Source: Clostridium sp.
Lineage (GTDB): Bacteria > Bacillota > Clostridia > TANB77 > CAG-508
Assembly: GCA_018371855.1 (NCBI GenBank)
Contig: JAHAKD010000002.1
Location: 62,001 to 126,000, forward strand
Reading direction: 5' to 3'
Length of the DNA stretch: 64,000 nucleotides
Shown here: piece after piece, positions 25,916 to 35,216 of the stretch
Layout: each line of letters starts with the position of its first letter
Position numbering within the stretch: position 1 is the stretch's first letter
Notes under the pieces: model-generated
The model's input: only the letters and a program-made list of their open reading frames with translations
Databases searched by the model: none
What the model was told of the DNA's origin: nothing
Position numbers and translations under genes: made by a program

Positions 25916-26659
25916 ATGTTTAATAAATATGCTATGGAAATTAAAAAATTAAAAAGCTTTAATAAAAATGATATATTAAATGAAAAATTTTTACTAGAAA
26001 GTAAAGATAAGATGAAAATTTATTATGCTCCACATAACGAAATTATAAATAAAAAAGCAAAAATATTTATTGTAGGGATTACTCCTGGATGGACGCAAAC
26101 AGATATTGCATATAAAACAGCAAATAAAGGTTTAATTAATAACCTAGAATATGAAAAAATAAAAATGGAATGCAAGAAAAATTCAAGATTTGCCGGAAGT
26201 ATGAGAAAAAATTTAGTAGAAATGCTAGATGAGTTGAAATTAAATAAGAAGTTATATATTAATTCTTGTGTAGAACTATTTGAAAATAGAGATGATCTTT
26301 TACATACAACTTCTATAATTCCATATCCAGTCTTTATAGACAATAAAAATTATACAGGTTCTAATCCTAAAATATTAGATGATGAATTATTATATTCTTA
26401 TACAAAAGAATATTTTTATAAAGAAGTAGAGGAGATGAAAGATACATTAATTATACCATTAGGTAAATCTGTGGAGGAAGTCTTAAAGTTTATGATAGAA
26501 GAAAATTTAATAAAAAAAGAACAATGTTTATTAGGTTTTCCTCATCCTTCAGGTGCGAATGGACATAGAAAAAGACAGTTTGCAGAAAATAAAGAACAAT
26601 TATTAGAGAAAATTGATAAATATTTTAATAGCAAAGGAAGTGATAAATTTGAACATTAA
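25916..26659 (+). CDS. Uracil-DNA glycosylase-fold protein of unknown substrate
   Basis: The 247 residues carry two spaced motifs of the uracil-DNA glycosylase superfamily. FIVGITPGWTQ sits near residue 50 in the place of motif 1 (GxxPG), and LGFPHPSGANGHR near residue 210 in the place of the HPS motif. Between them the sequence is unlike classical UDG families 1-5, so this is a divergent member that may act on another base or not on DNA. Its last 11 bases overlap the TTG start of rbgA, implying coupling. Confidence 0.65.
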   Translation: MFNKYAMEIKKLKSFNKNDILNEKFLLESKDKMKIYYAPHNEIINKKAKIFIVGITPGWTQTDIAYKTANKGLINNLEYEKIKMECKKNSRFAGSMRKNLVEMLDELKLNKKLYINSCVELFENRDDLLHTTSIIPYPVFIDNKNYTGSNPKILDDELLYSYTKEYFYKEVEEMKDTLIIPLGKSVEEVLKFMIEENLIKKEQCLLGFPHPSGANGHRKRQFAENKEQLLEKIDKYFNSKGSDKFEH

Positions 26660-27530
26660 CTGGTACCCAGGCCATATGGCAAAAACAAAAAGACAAATAC
26701 AAGAAGACTTAAAATTAATAGATGTAGTAGTAGAACTATTAGATAGCAGAATACCAATATCTAGCAGAAATCCAGATATAAATACAATAGTAAAAGGAAA
26801 AAAGAAAATAATCGTATTAAACAAAAGTGATTTAGCTGATGAAAAAGAAACAATAAAATGGGTAGAGTATTTTAAGACACAAAAAATTCCAGCAGTAATA
26901 ACAGATTCGAATAGTGGAAAAGGAATAAAAGAAGTTATAAAACAAGCAGAGTTAATTATGAAAGAGGAGTTAGATAAAAGAGAAGAAAAAGGAAGAACTG
27001 GTAGAAAAATTAGAATAATGATACTAGGAATACCAAATGTAGGAAAATCATCTTTTATAAATAGATTAGCTAATAAAAATTCTTTAGAGGTAGGTAATAA
27101 ACCAGGTGTTACCAGAAAAAAACAATGGATAAAAATTAGTAATAGCATAGAACTTTTAGATACACCAGGGGTTCTATGGCCAAAATTTGAAAGTGATGAA
27201 GTAGCACTTAATTTAGCATATACAGGAACAATAAAAGATGATGTATTAGAAAAGACAGATGTAGCATTCTATTTTCTAAAATATATGCTAGAAAACGAAA
27301 TAGATAAATTAGTAGCAAGATATAATTTAAGCAAACAAGAATTATTAAATTCATTAGAAAATCAAACGAGACCAGAAAATGAAATAATATATGATATAAT
27401 GTTAAAAATAGGAAAATTGCGTGGAGCAGTTGTTTCTGGTGGAAATGTAGATGATGTAAAAACTGCTAATATAATATTAGAAGATTTTAGAAGTGGTAAA
27501 CTAGGAAGAATAACATTGGAGAAGGCTTAA
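26649..27530 (+). CDS. rbgA: Ribosome biogenesis GTPase RbgA (YlqF)
   Basis: RbgA is a circularly permuted GTPase required for late 50S assembly. I place the start at TTG 26649, after AAAGGAAGTG, because the family N-terminus is NINWYPGHMAKT; the longer frame from 26613 lacks a site. Motifs occur in permuted order: G4 LNKSDL, G1 GIPNVGKSS near 120-130, G3 DTPGVLWP. The C-terminal helical domain binds rRNA. About 293 residues. mrnC and an AI-2E-family gene follow. Confidence 0.94.
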   Translation: MNINWYPGHMAKTKRQIQEDLKLIDVVVELLDSRIPISSRNPDINTIVKGKKKIIVLNKSDLADEKETIKWVEYFKTQKIPAVITDSNSGKGIKEVIKQAELIMKEELDKREEKGRTGRKIRIMILGIPNVGKSSFINRLANKNSLEVGNKPGVTRKKQWIKISNSIELLDTPGVLWPKFESDEVALNLAYTGTIKDDVLEKTDVAFYFLKYMLENEIDKLVARYNLSKQELLNSLENQTRPENEIIYDIMLKIGKLRGAVVSGGNVDDVKTANIILEDFRSGKLGRITLEKA

Positions 27531-27555
27531 GTCAAATGAGAAAGGTAGGAAAACA

Positions 27556-27966
27556 ATGAGTAATATAGCAGAACCCAAAAGAACTCCAGATGAAGTCAAC
27601 TTTTTAAATCCTTTAGTTTGGGCATATGTAGGAGATAGTGTTTATGAATTATTTATAAGAACAAATTTAGTAAATAATTCGAATGAAAAAGTACATAAAT
27701 TACATGTTAGTGCAATTAAATTTGTTAAAGCAGCAGGACAGGCTAAAATTTTAAAAGCAATAGAAGAGGAATTAACAGAGGAAGAGAAAAATATAGTTCG
27801 AAGAGCAAGAAACACACAAAACCATCATATAGCAAAAAATGCTACACCAGCAGAATATGCATATGCAACAGCATTCGAAGGACTAATTGGGTATTTATAC
27901 TTAACAAAGCAAGACGAGAGATTAAAATATATATTAAATAGAGCTTTAAAGGAAGGGAATAAATAA
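27556..27966 (+). CDS. mrnC: Mini-ribonuclease 3 (MrnC)
   Basis: MrnC trims the 3' and 5' ends of the 23S rRNA precursor in Gram-positive bacteria. The 136 residues are a bare RNase III catalytic domain without a dsRNA-binding domain, the hallmark of this family. NPLVWAYVGDSVYELFIR holds the signature acidic residue; the second acidic patch is FEGLIGYLYL. AAAGGTAGG precedes the ATG. Its stop is one base from the next gene. Grouping with rbgA makes a small 50S-maturation cluster. Confidence 0.93.
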   Translation: MSNIAEPKRTPDEVNFLNPLVWAYVGDSVYELFIRTNLVNNSNEKVHKLHVSAIKFVKAAGQAKILKAIEEELTEEEKNIVRRARNTQNHHIAKNATPAEYAYATAFEGLIGYLYLTKQDERLKYILNRALKEGNK

Positions 27967-27967
27967 T

Positions 27968-29068
27968 ATGAATGAAGAGAAAAAAAAATATTATTCTAGG
28001 ATATTGTTTAAAACAGTAGTTTTAATTTTTACTTTAGTACTATTATTTCTTGCATATAAACTTGCAATGTTTTATGTGCCATTTTTAATTGCATTTTTAA
28101 TAGCTACAATGATAGAACCATTAATAAAATTTTTTATGAATAAGTGTAAACTAAAAAGAAAGCCTTCGGCAACTATTTCATTAATATTCGTTGTTTTAAT
28201 AATAGGCTCTTTGTTAGCAGTTTTAATTTCTGCAATTATATCTGAATCAAAAGTGTTATTAAATAATTTAAACTCATCAATGGATGGAGTATATAATTGG
28301 GGAATGGGGCTTATAAACAATTTGGCAAATGGAGAAATTGTTATACCACAAGATTGGATTTCAGCAATACAAGATTCATTAGGAAGTATAGTTGAAGTTG
28401 TAAAAAATGTGTTATATAGTTTTGCTACTGGAATAATTAATTTTGCAGGAAGTATACCAGGAATAATTACATCTACAATTATAACAATTCTTGCAATAAT
28501 TTTTATGTGCTTTGATAGGGAATATGTAAAAAAATTATTAAAAAATCAAATTCCAAAAAAATGGCTAGAAAAAGCAAATGAGATAGTAGTAAAATCATTA
28601 AAGATAATTTGGAATTACATAAAAGCAGAAGCAAAATTATCTTTATTATGTTTTGTTTTAGTCTCAATAGGATTGTGTATATTTAATTTATGTGGATTAA
28701 ACATAGAATATGTTGCTATCATGGCAATATTAATAGGATTTGTAGATTTATTACCACTATTTGGTGCAGGTTTTATAATGGTACCTTGGAGTATTATATT
28801 AATAATACAAGGTAATAGTGTTGCCGGAATTGCGGTATTTGTATTATGGCTTGCTTGGTCTGTTATAAAACAATTCTTAGAACCAAAATTTGTAAGCAAA
28901 CAAATGGGAATGCATCCAATATTCACTTTATTAGGAATGTATACAGGATTTAAACTATTTGGTGTAATTGGATTATTATTAGGACCAATTATATTCTTAG
29001 TTATAAGAGAGGTATTTTCTAATAATGTTAATAAGGGAATATTAAAAGACTTTTTTGAATTGGAGTAA
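27968..29068 (+). CDS. AI-2E family transporter (UPF0118)
   Basis: The 366-residue protein has about eight membrane segments. The C-terminal core PLFGAGFIMVPW and FLEPKFVSKQMGMHPIFTLLG are typical of the AI-2E/UPF0118 family. Members export diverse small molecules or ions; Bacillus YtvI belongs to the same family and is made in sporulation. The substrate cannot be inferred. GGAAGGGAATAAATA precedes the ATG. Confidence 0.88.
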   Translation: MNEEKKKYYSRILFKTVVLIFTLVLLFLAYKLAMFYVPFLIAFLIATMIEPLIKFFMNKCKLKRKPSATISLIFVVLIIGSLLAVLISAIISESKVLLNNLNSSMDGVYNWGMGLINNLANGEIVIPQDWISAIQDSLGSIVEVVKNVLYSFATGIINFAGSIPGIITSTIITILAIIFMCFDREYVKKLLKNQIPKKWLEKANEIVVKSLKIIWNYIKAEAKLSLLCFVLVSIGLCIFNLCGLNIEYVAIMAILIGFVDLLPLFGAGFIMVPWSIILIIQGNSVAGIAVFVLWLAWSVIKQFLEPKFVSKQMGMHPIFTLLGMYTGFKLFGVIGLLLGPIIFLVIREVFSNNVNKGILKDFFELE

Positions 29069-29071
29069 AAA

Positions 29072-29761
29072 ATGGATAATAAAGAAATACGAGCTAAATT
29101 AATAGAACTAAGTGATGCAAAATATAAGGAATTTCATTCTGGTCTATGCCCAGGAATGGATACAGAAATGTTGGGAGTAAGTATTCCAAAAATAAGAAAA
29201 TTGGCAAAAGAAATTGTAAAAGATAATCCGGAGGAATACTTAAAAAATCCCGAAGAAGACTATTACGAAGAACTAATGCTACAAGCATTAGTAATTGCAA
29301 ATTTAAAAATAGATTTAGAAAAAAAGAAAGAATATATAATTAATTTTGTACCAAAAATAAATTGTTGGGCAGTATGTGACAGTTTTTGTGCAGGATTAAA
29401 AGATGCAGACAAAAATCCAGAATTTTTTTGGAAAATTATAAGTAAGTATTTTAAATCTAAAAAAGAATATGAAATAAGATTTGCAGTAGTTATGTTATTA
29501 GACCATTATGTAAAAGAAGAATATGTAAATGAAATTTTTAAAGTAATAGATAATATAAAAAATGAAGAGTATTATGTAGAAATGGGAATTGCATGGCTTG
29601 TGGCAGAATTGTATATTAAATTTCCAAAACAGACAATGAAATATTTAAAAAATTGTAATTTAAATAAATTTACATATAATAAAGCTTTACAAAAAGCAAG
29701 AGAATCATATAGAGTAAGTAAAGAAGAAAAAGAAATTTTAAATAAAATGAAGAAAAAATAA
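29072..29761 (+). CDS. DNA alkylation repair protein (AlkD-like HEAT-repeat glycosylase)
   Basis: The 229 residues resemble AlkC/AlkD-like proteins, all-helical HEAT-repeat DNA glycosylases that remove alkylated purines. The supporting stretches are GVSIPKIRKLAKEI, NCWAVCDSFCAGLKD and AVVMLLDHYV. The start ATG is three bases after the preceding stop, so it is translated in the same operon. The exact substrate is not determinable. Confidence 0.85.
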   Translation: MDNKEIRAKLIELSDAKYKEFHSGLCPGMDTEMLGVSIPKIRKLAKEIVKDNPEEYLKNPEEDYYEELMLQALVIANLKIDLEKKKEYIINFVPKINCWAVCDSFCAGLKDADKNPEFFWKIISKYFKSKKEYEIRFAVVMLLDHYVKEEYVNEIFKVIDNIKNEEYYVEMGIAWLVAELYIKFPKQTMKYLKNCNLNKFTYNKALQKARESYRVSKEEKEILNKMKKK

Positions 29762-29776
29762 TAGGAGGAATATATA

Positions 29777-31006
29777 ATGAAAAAGCCAGAATTATTAGCA
29801 CCAGCAGGGTCATACGAAAAGGCAAAAACAGCATTTAGATATGGAGCAGATGCTGTATATTGTGGTACATCATCTTTATCTTTAAGAACAAGAGCAGAAA
29901 TGAATGATGAAGCACTTGCGAAGACAATTGAATATGCACACAGCATAGGAAAAAGAGTACATGTTGCACTTAATATATTTGCTTGGGATAATAACTATGA
30001 AGAGATAAAAAAACAAGCAAAAATGTTACAAGATATGAAAGCAGATGGAATAATTGTTGCAGATGGTGGCGTTGTAGAAACAGTAAAGGAATATGCACCA
30101 AATGTAGATATACATATAAGTACACAAGCAAACGTAGTAAGTTTAGAATCAGCTAAATTTTGGTACAAAAATGGAGCAAAAAGAGTAATCTTAGCAAGAG
30201 AATTAAATAAAGAACAAATAAAATATATGATGCAAAATAAACCAGAAGATTTAGAAGTAGAAATGTTTGCACATGGTGCAATATGCTTTGGATATTCAGG
30301 AAGATGTTTCTTAAGTGATTTCTTAGCTTGCAGAAGTGCAAATTTAGGAGATTGTGCACAAAGTTGTAGATGGGCATATAACTTATATGTAGAAGAGGCT
30401 AATAAGCCAGGAAATTTAATGCCAGTAGAAACAGACGAAAAAGGAACATATATATTTTCATCTAAAGATTTATGCTTAATACATGAAATACCAGAAATCG
30501 TAGACATGGGACTTGATAGCTTAAAGATAGAAGGAAGATTAAAAACAGAATATTATTTAGCTACAATAGTAAATACATATAGAACTGCAATAGACGACTA
30601 TGTTAAAGATCCTAAAAATTATAATGCAGATAAGTATATGCAAGAACTTGAAAAAACTAAAACAAGAGGATTAACAACTTTCTATTTTAATGATAGAAAT
30701 AATAAAGATTTCCAAGAATATGAAGGAAAACAATATAATCCAAATTTTGAATTTGGTGGAAAAGTAGTAGAGACAAGTAATGGAAAAACTTCTGTAGAAA
30801 TAAAGAATAAATTATCTGTTGGTGATGAAATGGAAATTATAATTCCAGGAAAAATAGAAGTAGTAAAATTTACTATAGAAAAATTATGGGATTATGAAAC
30901 AGATGAGAAGATAGAAACAATAAACCCAGGAGTAAAAGATCAAAAAGTAAAAATGGAATTACCAATAGAAGTAGAAGAAGGTTGGATTATAAGAAGAAAA
31001 AAATAG
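29777..31006 (+). CDS. Peptidase U32 family protein (TrhP/YegQ-like)
   Basis: The 409 residues begin KPELLAPAGSYEKAKTAF and include YGADAVYCG, HISTQANV and the U32 signature around MFAHGAICFGYSGRCFLS, with cysteines in LACRSANLGDCAQSC. LKIEGRLKTEYY follows. Despite the name, characterised members such as TrhP and RlhA support RNA hydroxylation (tRNA 5-hydroxyuridine, 23S rRNA), using an Fe-S cluster bound by conserved cysteines. The length and C-terminal beta domain fit TrhP-type proteins. Strong AGGAGG start. Confidence 0.9.
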   Translation: MKKPELLAPAGSYEKAKTAFRYGADAVYCGTSSLSLRTRAEMNDEALAKTIEYAHSIGKRVHVALNIFAWDNNYEEIKKQAKMLQDMKADGIIVADGGVVETVKEYAPNVDIHISTQANVVSLESAKFWYKNGAKRVILARELNKEQIKYMMQNKPEDLEVEMFAHGAICFGYSGRCFLSDFLACRSANLGDCAQSCRWAYNLYVEEANKPGNLMPVETDEKGTYIFSSKDLCLIHEIPEIVDMGLDSLKIEGRLKTEYYLATIVNTYRTAIDDYVKDPKNYNADKYMQELEKTKTRGLTTFYFNDRNNKDFQEYEGKQYNPNFEFGGKVVETSNGKTSVEIKNKLSVGDEMEIIIPGKIEVVKFTIEKLWDYETDEKIETINPGVKDQKVKMELPIEVEEGWIIRRKK

Positions 31007-31020
31007 GGAGTTAGGGAAAT

Positions 31021-31043
31021 TGGGACGTTCCTTAAATCCCGCT
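31021..31043 (+). repeat. Copy of a short dispersed GC-rich motif
   Basis: GGGACGTTCCTTAAATCCCG lies between the U32 gene and the next gene. It resembles the arm of the hairpin at 1301 and the sequence at 41538. Confidence 0.5.
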
Positions 31044-31074
31044 AGAAGAAAAAAACTAAAGATAAGGTGATAAT

Positions 31075-32082
31075 ATGGTTAGTCTGGATAAAGAAAAAAT
31101 ATTAGCGGAAGTAAAAAAAATAAAAGAAGGAAAAGAAGATCGAAGCAAATTAAAAGAATTAATAGGTGGAGAAGAACTAGAAGAGATTTTCGATGAACAA
31201 ACAATAAGTAAATTGCAAGATATGTTAATACGAACAAATAAAGTTCATGATTTGTTGGAAGAACAAGAAGGTTTTGATATCCTGGAAGGTTTGTTAAATA
31301 AAAGAATAACGGGAAATTTAGGAAAGTTTTATAATATTAAACCGGAATATATATTAAGTTTAAAACCAGAAGAGCAAGCTAAACTTGCGCATAATTTTTC
31401 TGAAGGAGAACCGGTCTTAGAAGAACTTTTAAAAAAATTATGGTCACAAAATATAAAGACAAATGCTTGTGCAGGAGAAAAAGACAATGCATATTTATAT
31501 GTAACGTTCTCAAAAAGTGATATAAATAATATTTCTAGAATGGAAGAGGTTTCTTCTAAGGATGAAACAAATGTTGATATAACTACATATGAAGATAGTA
31601 TTTCTATAACCTTATATGGAAAGAAACCAGATTTATATAAAGATTTATTAGCAGAATTTAGTAAAGAAGACAAACCGAATCAGTTTATAAAAGAATTAAT
31701 GGATTCTCTGGCATTCGAAAGAGAAGTTGCAGAAGCTACAGTCAGAAATAATAGCACTGGAAAATATTCAGAAGAAGAAGTAGAGGAAATAATAGCAAAT
31801 ACTGCAAAAGAACTCCATGACCAACATGAAGAAGAAAAGATAATTTTAACTGATGTAATTAATAGGGGACAAGGAGAAATTAATAGATTAGAAGAAGAAA
31901 ACGAAAAATTAAAACAAAAATGTGATAAATTACATGAAACGAATGGAAGATTAAAAAATTTTGTAGTGCATAGAATTGGTAAAATTCCGTTTTTAGGTAG
32001 AAGAGTATTAAAACTTATGAATGCAGAAGTAAAAGCTTTACCAGAAACAACAGATAAGCTAGATCATTCTGAAAGGGATTAA
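31075..32082 (+). CDS. Unknown soluble protein with C-terminal coiled coil, 335 residues
   Basis: ATG 31075 follows GATAAGGTGATAAT. The protein is very charged and helical at its N-terminus (ILAEVKKIKEGKEDRS). A probable alpha/beta middle section follows (NAYLYVTFSKSDIN, ISITLYGKKPDLY). A coiled coil spans about residues 240-295 (INRLEEENEKLKQKC), with a basic end (RIGKIPFLGRRVLKLM). No family is recognised. It lies just inside the mobile-element relic boundary but has host-like codon use. Confidence 0.6.
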   Translation: MVSLDKEKILAEVKKIKEGKEDRSKLKELIGGEELEEIFDEQTISKLQDMLIRTNKVHDLLEEQEGFDILEGLLNKRITGNLGKFYNIKPEYILSLKPEEQAKLAHNFSEGEPVLEELLKKLWSQNIKTNACAGEKDNAYLYVTFSKSDINNISRMEEVSSKDETNVDITTYEDSISITLYGKKPDLYKDLLAEFSKEDKPNQFIKELMDSLAFEREVAEATVRNNSTGKYSEEEVEEIIANTAKELHDQHEEEKIILTDVINRGQGEINRLEEENEKLKQKCDKLHETNGRLKNFVVHRIGKIPFLGRRVLKLMNAEVKALPETTDKLDHSERD

Positions 32083-32102
32083 AATTATAGATATTGTTAA
32101 AT

Positions 32103-32169
32103 AAAAAGTCTTAAAATAAATTTACTAAAAGATATTTAAGCTTTAGAAATTTAAATTAAGACTTTTTTA
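32103..32169 (+). terminator. Terminator-like hairpin with long loop
   Basis: AAAAAGTCTTAA and TTAAGACTTTTTT are complementary across about 40 A/T-rich bases, ending in a T run. Likely the end of the 335-residue gene's transcript. Confidence 0.5.
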
Positions 32170-32192
32170 TGGTTCTATTTATATATGTAATC

Positions 32193-33763
32193 TCATATTT
32201 TTTGCATTCCAGATTTTTCAGGGAATGCGAATTTATATGTTATATGAATTTCTTTATCATTAATTACAATTTTATCAATTAATTTTAATAAAATATTTCT
32301 ATCAATATTATCTTTATCAAACCTTAATATACTTTCTATTATTTCTATTATAGAACTTTCGTCATATGTATTACATTGTTCTTTTATCTCAATTTCTTTT
32401 TGGATTTTAATTTGTTGTAAAAGGTTATACTTTTCCTGTTCATAATCTTTACTTAAAGTGATAAACATATCATCACTAATTATGTTGTTTATTTTATCTT
32501 CATATAAATTTTTTAATAATTTGTCTAACTGCTCAATTTTTTTATTAAGTATAGAGGTATTATTAATAGATTTATAAGGTTGTTCTTTTTTTATTTGTAT
32601 TTTATCTATGGATAAATAATTATTAACAATTCTTCTTAAATCTTCTAATACTTTATTTATAAGCCCGTCTTCTGTCATATGCACATTGGTACAAAATTTT
32701 TCCCATACCTTTTATAACTAGAGTATGCACATTTAAATATTTTTCCATGATTTTTAACATAAGTAATTCGAGAGACACAACTACAAAATGTAATTCCTCG
32801 TAACAAGTGAGGTTTAGCAGCTTTAAAAGTCTATTCGTTAGTTTGTTTATCAAGCATATCTTGAACTATGTTAAATGTATTTCTATCTATAATAGCAGGA
32901 AAACAGTTTTCTATTATTATCTGCCTAGATTTATCTACTTTTATATGTTTATCAATTTTATAATTTACTTTAGTAGTTTTATGCTGAACTAAATCTCCTA
33001 CATACGACCTATTATATGTTTTGTTGTTATTAGGGTTATGATAATTACCTTTTAATTCTTTGTACTTTAGAGGAGTAAGTACATGATGTTTTCCTAAATA
33101 ATTGTAAATTTCTTTTTTACTCATTCCACTTGTATACATCATGAAAATATTGTATACATTCTGGCTTACTTCTTCATCTATTAATACATTATTTTTATTG
33201 TCAGGGTCTTTTTTTAGCCCATATGGTTGAAATGCTTTTATGCTTTTTCCATTTAAAGCCATTGTCATAAGAATAGACCTTAACTTTTTGGAAGTATCTC
33301 GGGCATATGTATCATTTATTACAGACTTAAAAGGTGTTATATCGTTATTAGTATTATTTGTATCGAATGTGTCGATATTATCATTTAAGGCTATATAACG
33401 TACATTTTCTAGTGGAAAAAATTTTTCAACATAATAGCCAGTTTCGATATAATCTCTTCCTAATCTTGATAAATCTTTGATTATTATTAAATTAATTTCT
33501 CATGATTCAATATCATTTATCATACGTTTAAAATCGGGTCTATCAAAATTTGTTCCACTATATCCATCATCTATGTATGTTTTTAAGATATGCCAACCTT
33601 TAAACTTTACAAACCTATGTAGTAATTCGATTTAATTATCAATACTTTCTGATTGTTTTAGGTTTTCATCTTTTTTATCTGCATTGGAAAGTCTTGTGTA
33701 TATACCTATTTTCCAGTTTTGAAAATTATCAATTTCACTATAGTTATTATGAAAATCTTTCAA
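32193..33763 (-). pseudogene. Large serine recombinase, decayed
   Basis: Read on the minus strand from TTG 33763 after GGGAGGAA, this is one ancestral gene of about 523 codons. The N-terminal resolvase domain reads IGIYTRLSNADK, DDGYSGTNFDRPDFKRM and KDLSRLGRDYIETG. The recombinase domain includes KAFQPYGLKKD. A zinc-ribbon part (FCSCVSRITYVKN) and a coiled-coil C-terminus follow. It is broken by TAA near 33630, TGA near 33499, TAG near 32837, and a one-base loss near 32700 that shifts the C-terminal 163 residues. Intact relatives (TndX-like) integrate and excise conjugative elements or phages. Confidence 0.88.
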
Positions 33764-33803
33764 TTTTTCCTCCCATCTAGAGCATATTTATATAATAACT
33801 TAT

Positions 33804-33941
33804 CTAATTTGATTTTGATTTTATATTACTTTTGATTATTTGACAAGATAAGTTATTTATATTTTTATCGACCCATTCTTGAACGAGTTCCAATAATTCT
33901 TTGCTATCTTCGGTATAACTTACAAAGATATTTTTATCCAA
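33804..33941 (-). CDS. Small ORF (45 residues) upstream of the recombinase
   Basis: On the minus strand AAGGAGATGATAAT precedes TTG 33941, opening 45 residues: DKNIFVSYTEDSKELLELVQ, then EWVDKNINN and a basic tail. The excellent ribosome site and its place just before the recombinase suggest it belonged to the same element. No family is recognised. It may be intact or the head of a longer gene. Confidence 0.4.
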   Translation of the reverse strand: MDKNIFVSYTEDSKELLELVQEWVDKNINNLSCQIIKSNIKSKSN

Positions 33942-34133
33942 ATTATCATCTCCTTAATTTAATATATTCTTATAAAAAATTATGATGATAGAAAATATTT
34001 GTGAGTGTTCTATAATATAAAACACTTTTTAATAAGAAATATTGGAATGAACATATATAAAACTTAAAAAAACTAATTAAAAATTATTATTTAAAAGATT
34101 TACAAATAATATAGTTAGTTTTTTAGGAGAAAT

Positions 34134-34400
34134 ATAAAAATTCCAAATACATTAGAACAAAAACAAAAAGTAGTGGGAGGTCTAATAGAAGTAGTTCCAT
34201 ATAAAGATTGCTTAATTATTTGTAACGAGGAAGGTAAATTGTTAAATTTAAAATAAAACTATATTGCCGGAGATTGTTTTTTAGTTGGAGATGACTACGT
34301 ACATGGAGATTTTAAAAGCTTAACTAGTGAGCAAATAGAGAGATTTACAAGTAATTTTATTCATAGGAGTTGTGATAAACTACAAGAAAGAGGAGAATAA
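34134..34400 (+). pseudogene. DUF3846-domain protein, broken
   Basis: After AGGAGAAAT an 89-codon frame reads KQKVVGGLIEVVPYKDCLII, CNEEGKLLNLK, then a TAA at 34254-34256. It continues in the same frame as GDCFLVGDDYVHGDFKSLTS and EQIERF to TAA 34400. This order is typical of DUF3846 proteins carried by phages and conjugative elements. The first codon is ATA where ATG is expected. A lost start plus an internal stop mark a pseudogene that belongs with the recombinase relic. Confidence 0.75.
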
Positions 34401-34475
34401 ATAGTATTTTACTACTATTCAATTTATATTGTTTATGCTATAGTTATACTAATGATATAATTATGAGGGGGAAAA

Positions 34476-35135
34476 ATGAAAAAAATATTATTAGTAGAAG
34501 ACAATAAGGAGATTCATGAGTTAATAAAAAATGTTTTAGAAAAAGAGCGATATATTGTTATAAATGCATACTCAGGAACAGAAGCACTAATTATATTAGA
34601 AAAAGAGAAGATAGACCTTATATTATTAGATTTGATGTTACCAGGGATAAATGGAGAAGAAATTATTAAAAAAATTAAAAATATACCAATTATAGTTATA
34701 AGTGCAAAAATATCAAAGGAAGATAAAATAAATTCGTTATTAATAGGAGCAAATGATTATATTACTAAACCATTTGATATAGATGAATTATTAGCAAGAG
34801 TTAAAGTTCAATTGAGAATAAATAATACTAGTAAAAATAATGATTTAAAATACAAAGAAATGACATTAAACCGTATGACCCATACATTAGTTTTAAATGA
34901 CCAGAAAATTAGTTTAACTAAAACAGAGTACAATATATTACAAGAGCTTTTATTAGAACCTAATCGAGTTGTGACGAAATCAAGATTAATTGAATTAATG
35001 AGTAATGATACACTAAATTTTGACGAAAATTCTTTAAAAGTACATATAAGTAATATAAGGAAAAAAATAAAGCAAGTAACAGATAAAGAATATATAGAAT
35101 CTGTCTGGGGAATTGGATTTAAGATGTTTGATTAA
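34476..35135 (+). CDS. OmpR-family response regulator
   Basis: The 219 residues comprise a receiver domain (VEDNKEI, phospho-acceptor Asp near 52 in LILLDLMLPG, Lys in TKPF) and a winged-helix DNA-binding domain (LTKTEYNILQELL, IRKKIKQV, WGIGFKM). Its genes are ordered regulator, ABC ATPase, ABC permease, kinase, the plan of peptide-antibiotic or lantibiotic response cassettes (inference). A GATATAATTATG -10 lies 20 bases before the start. Codon use is host-like. The cassette is intact although the flanks are mobile-element relics. Confidence 0.93.
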   Translation: MKKILLVEDNKEIHELIKNVLEKERYIVINAYSGTEALIILEKEKIDLILLDLMLPGINGEEIIKKIKNIPIIVISAKISKEDKINSLLIGANDYITKPFDIDELLARVKVQLRINNTSKNNDLKYKEMTLNRMTHTLVLNDQKISLTKTEYNILQELLLEPNRVVTKSRLIELMSNDTLNFDENSLKVHISNIRKKIKQVTDKEYIESVWGIGFKMFD

Positions 35136-35216
35136 ATCTTAACTATTTGTTTACTATTTCTTAACGGTTTTCTTAACTATTTAATGATAAAATCTTTTAT
35201 AAAGGGAGGAGATTAT

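Noticed and set aside
26603..27148. 181-residue open frame on the minus strand opposite rbgA
   Set aside because: It lies antisense to a clear GTPase gene, has Phe/Ser-rich shadow composition and no ribosome site.
29995..30507. 170-residue minus-strand frame opposite the U32 gene
   Set aside because: Shadow frame; the plus-strand product is well supported.
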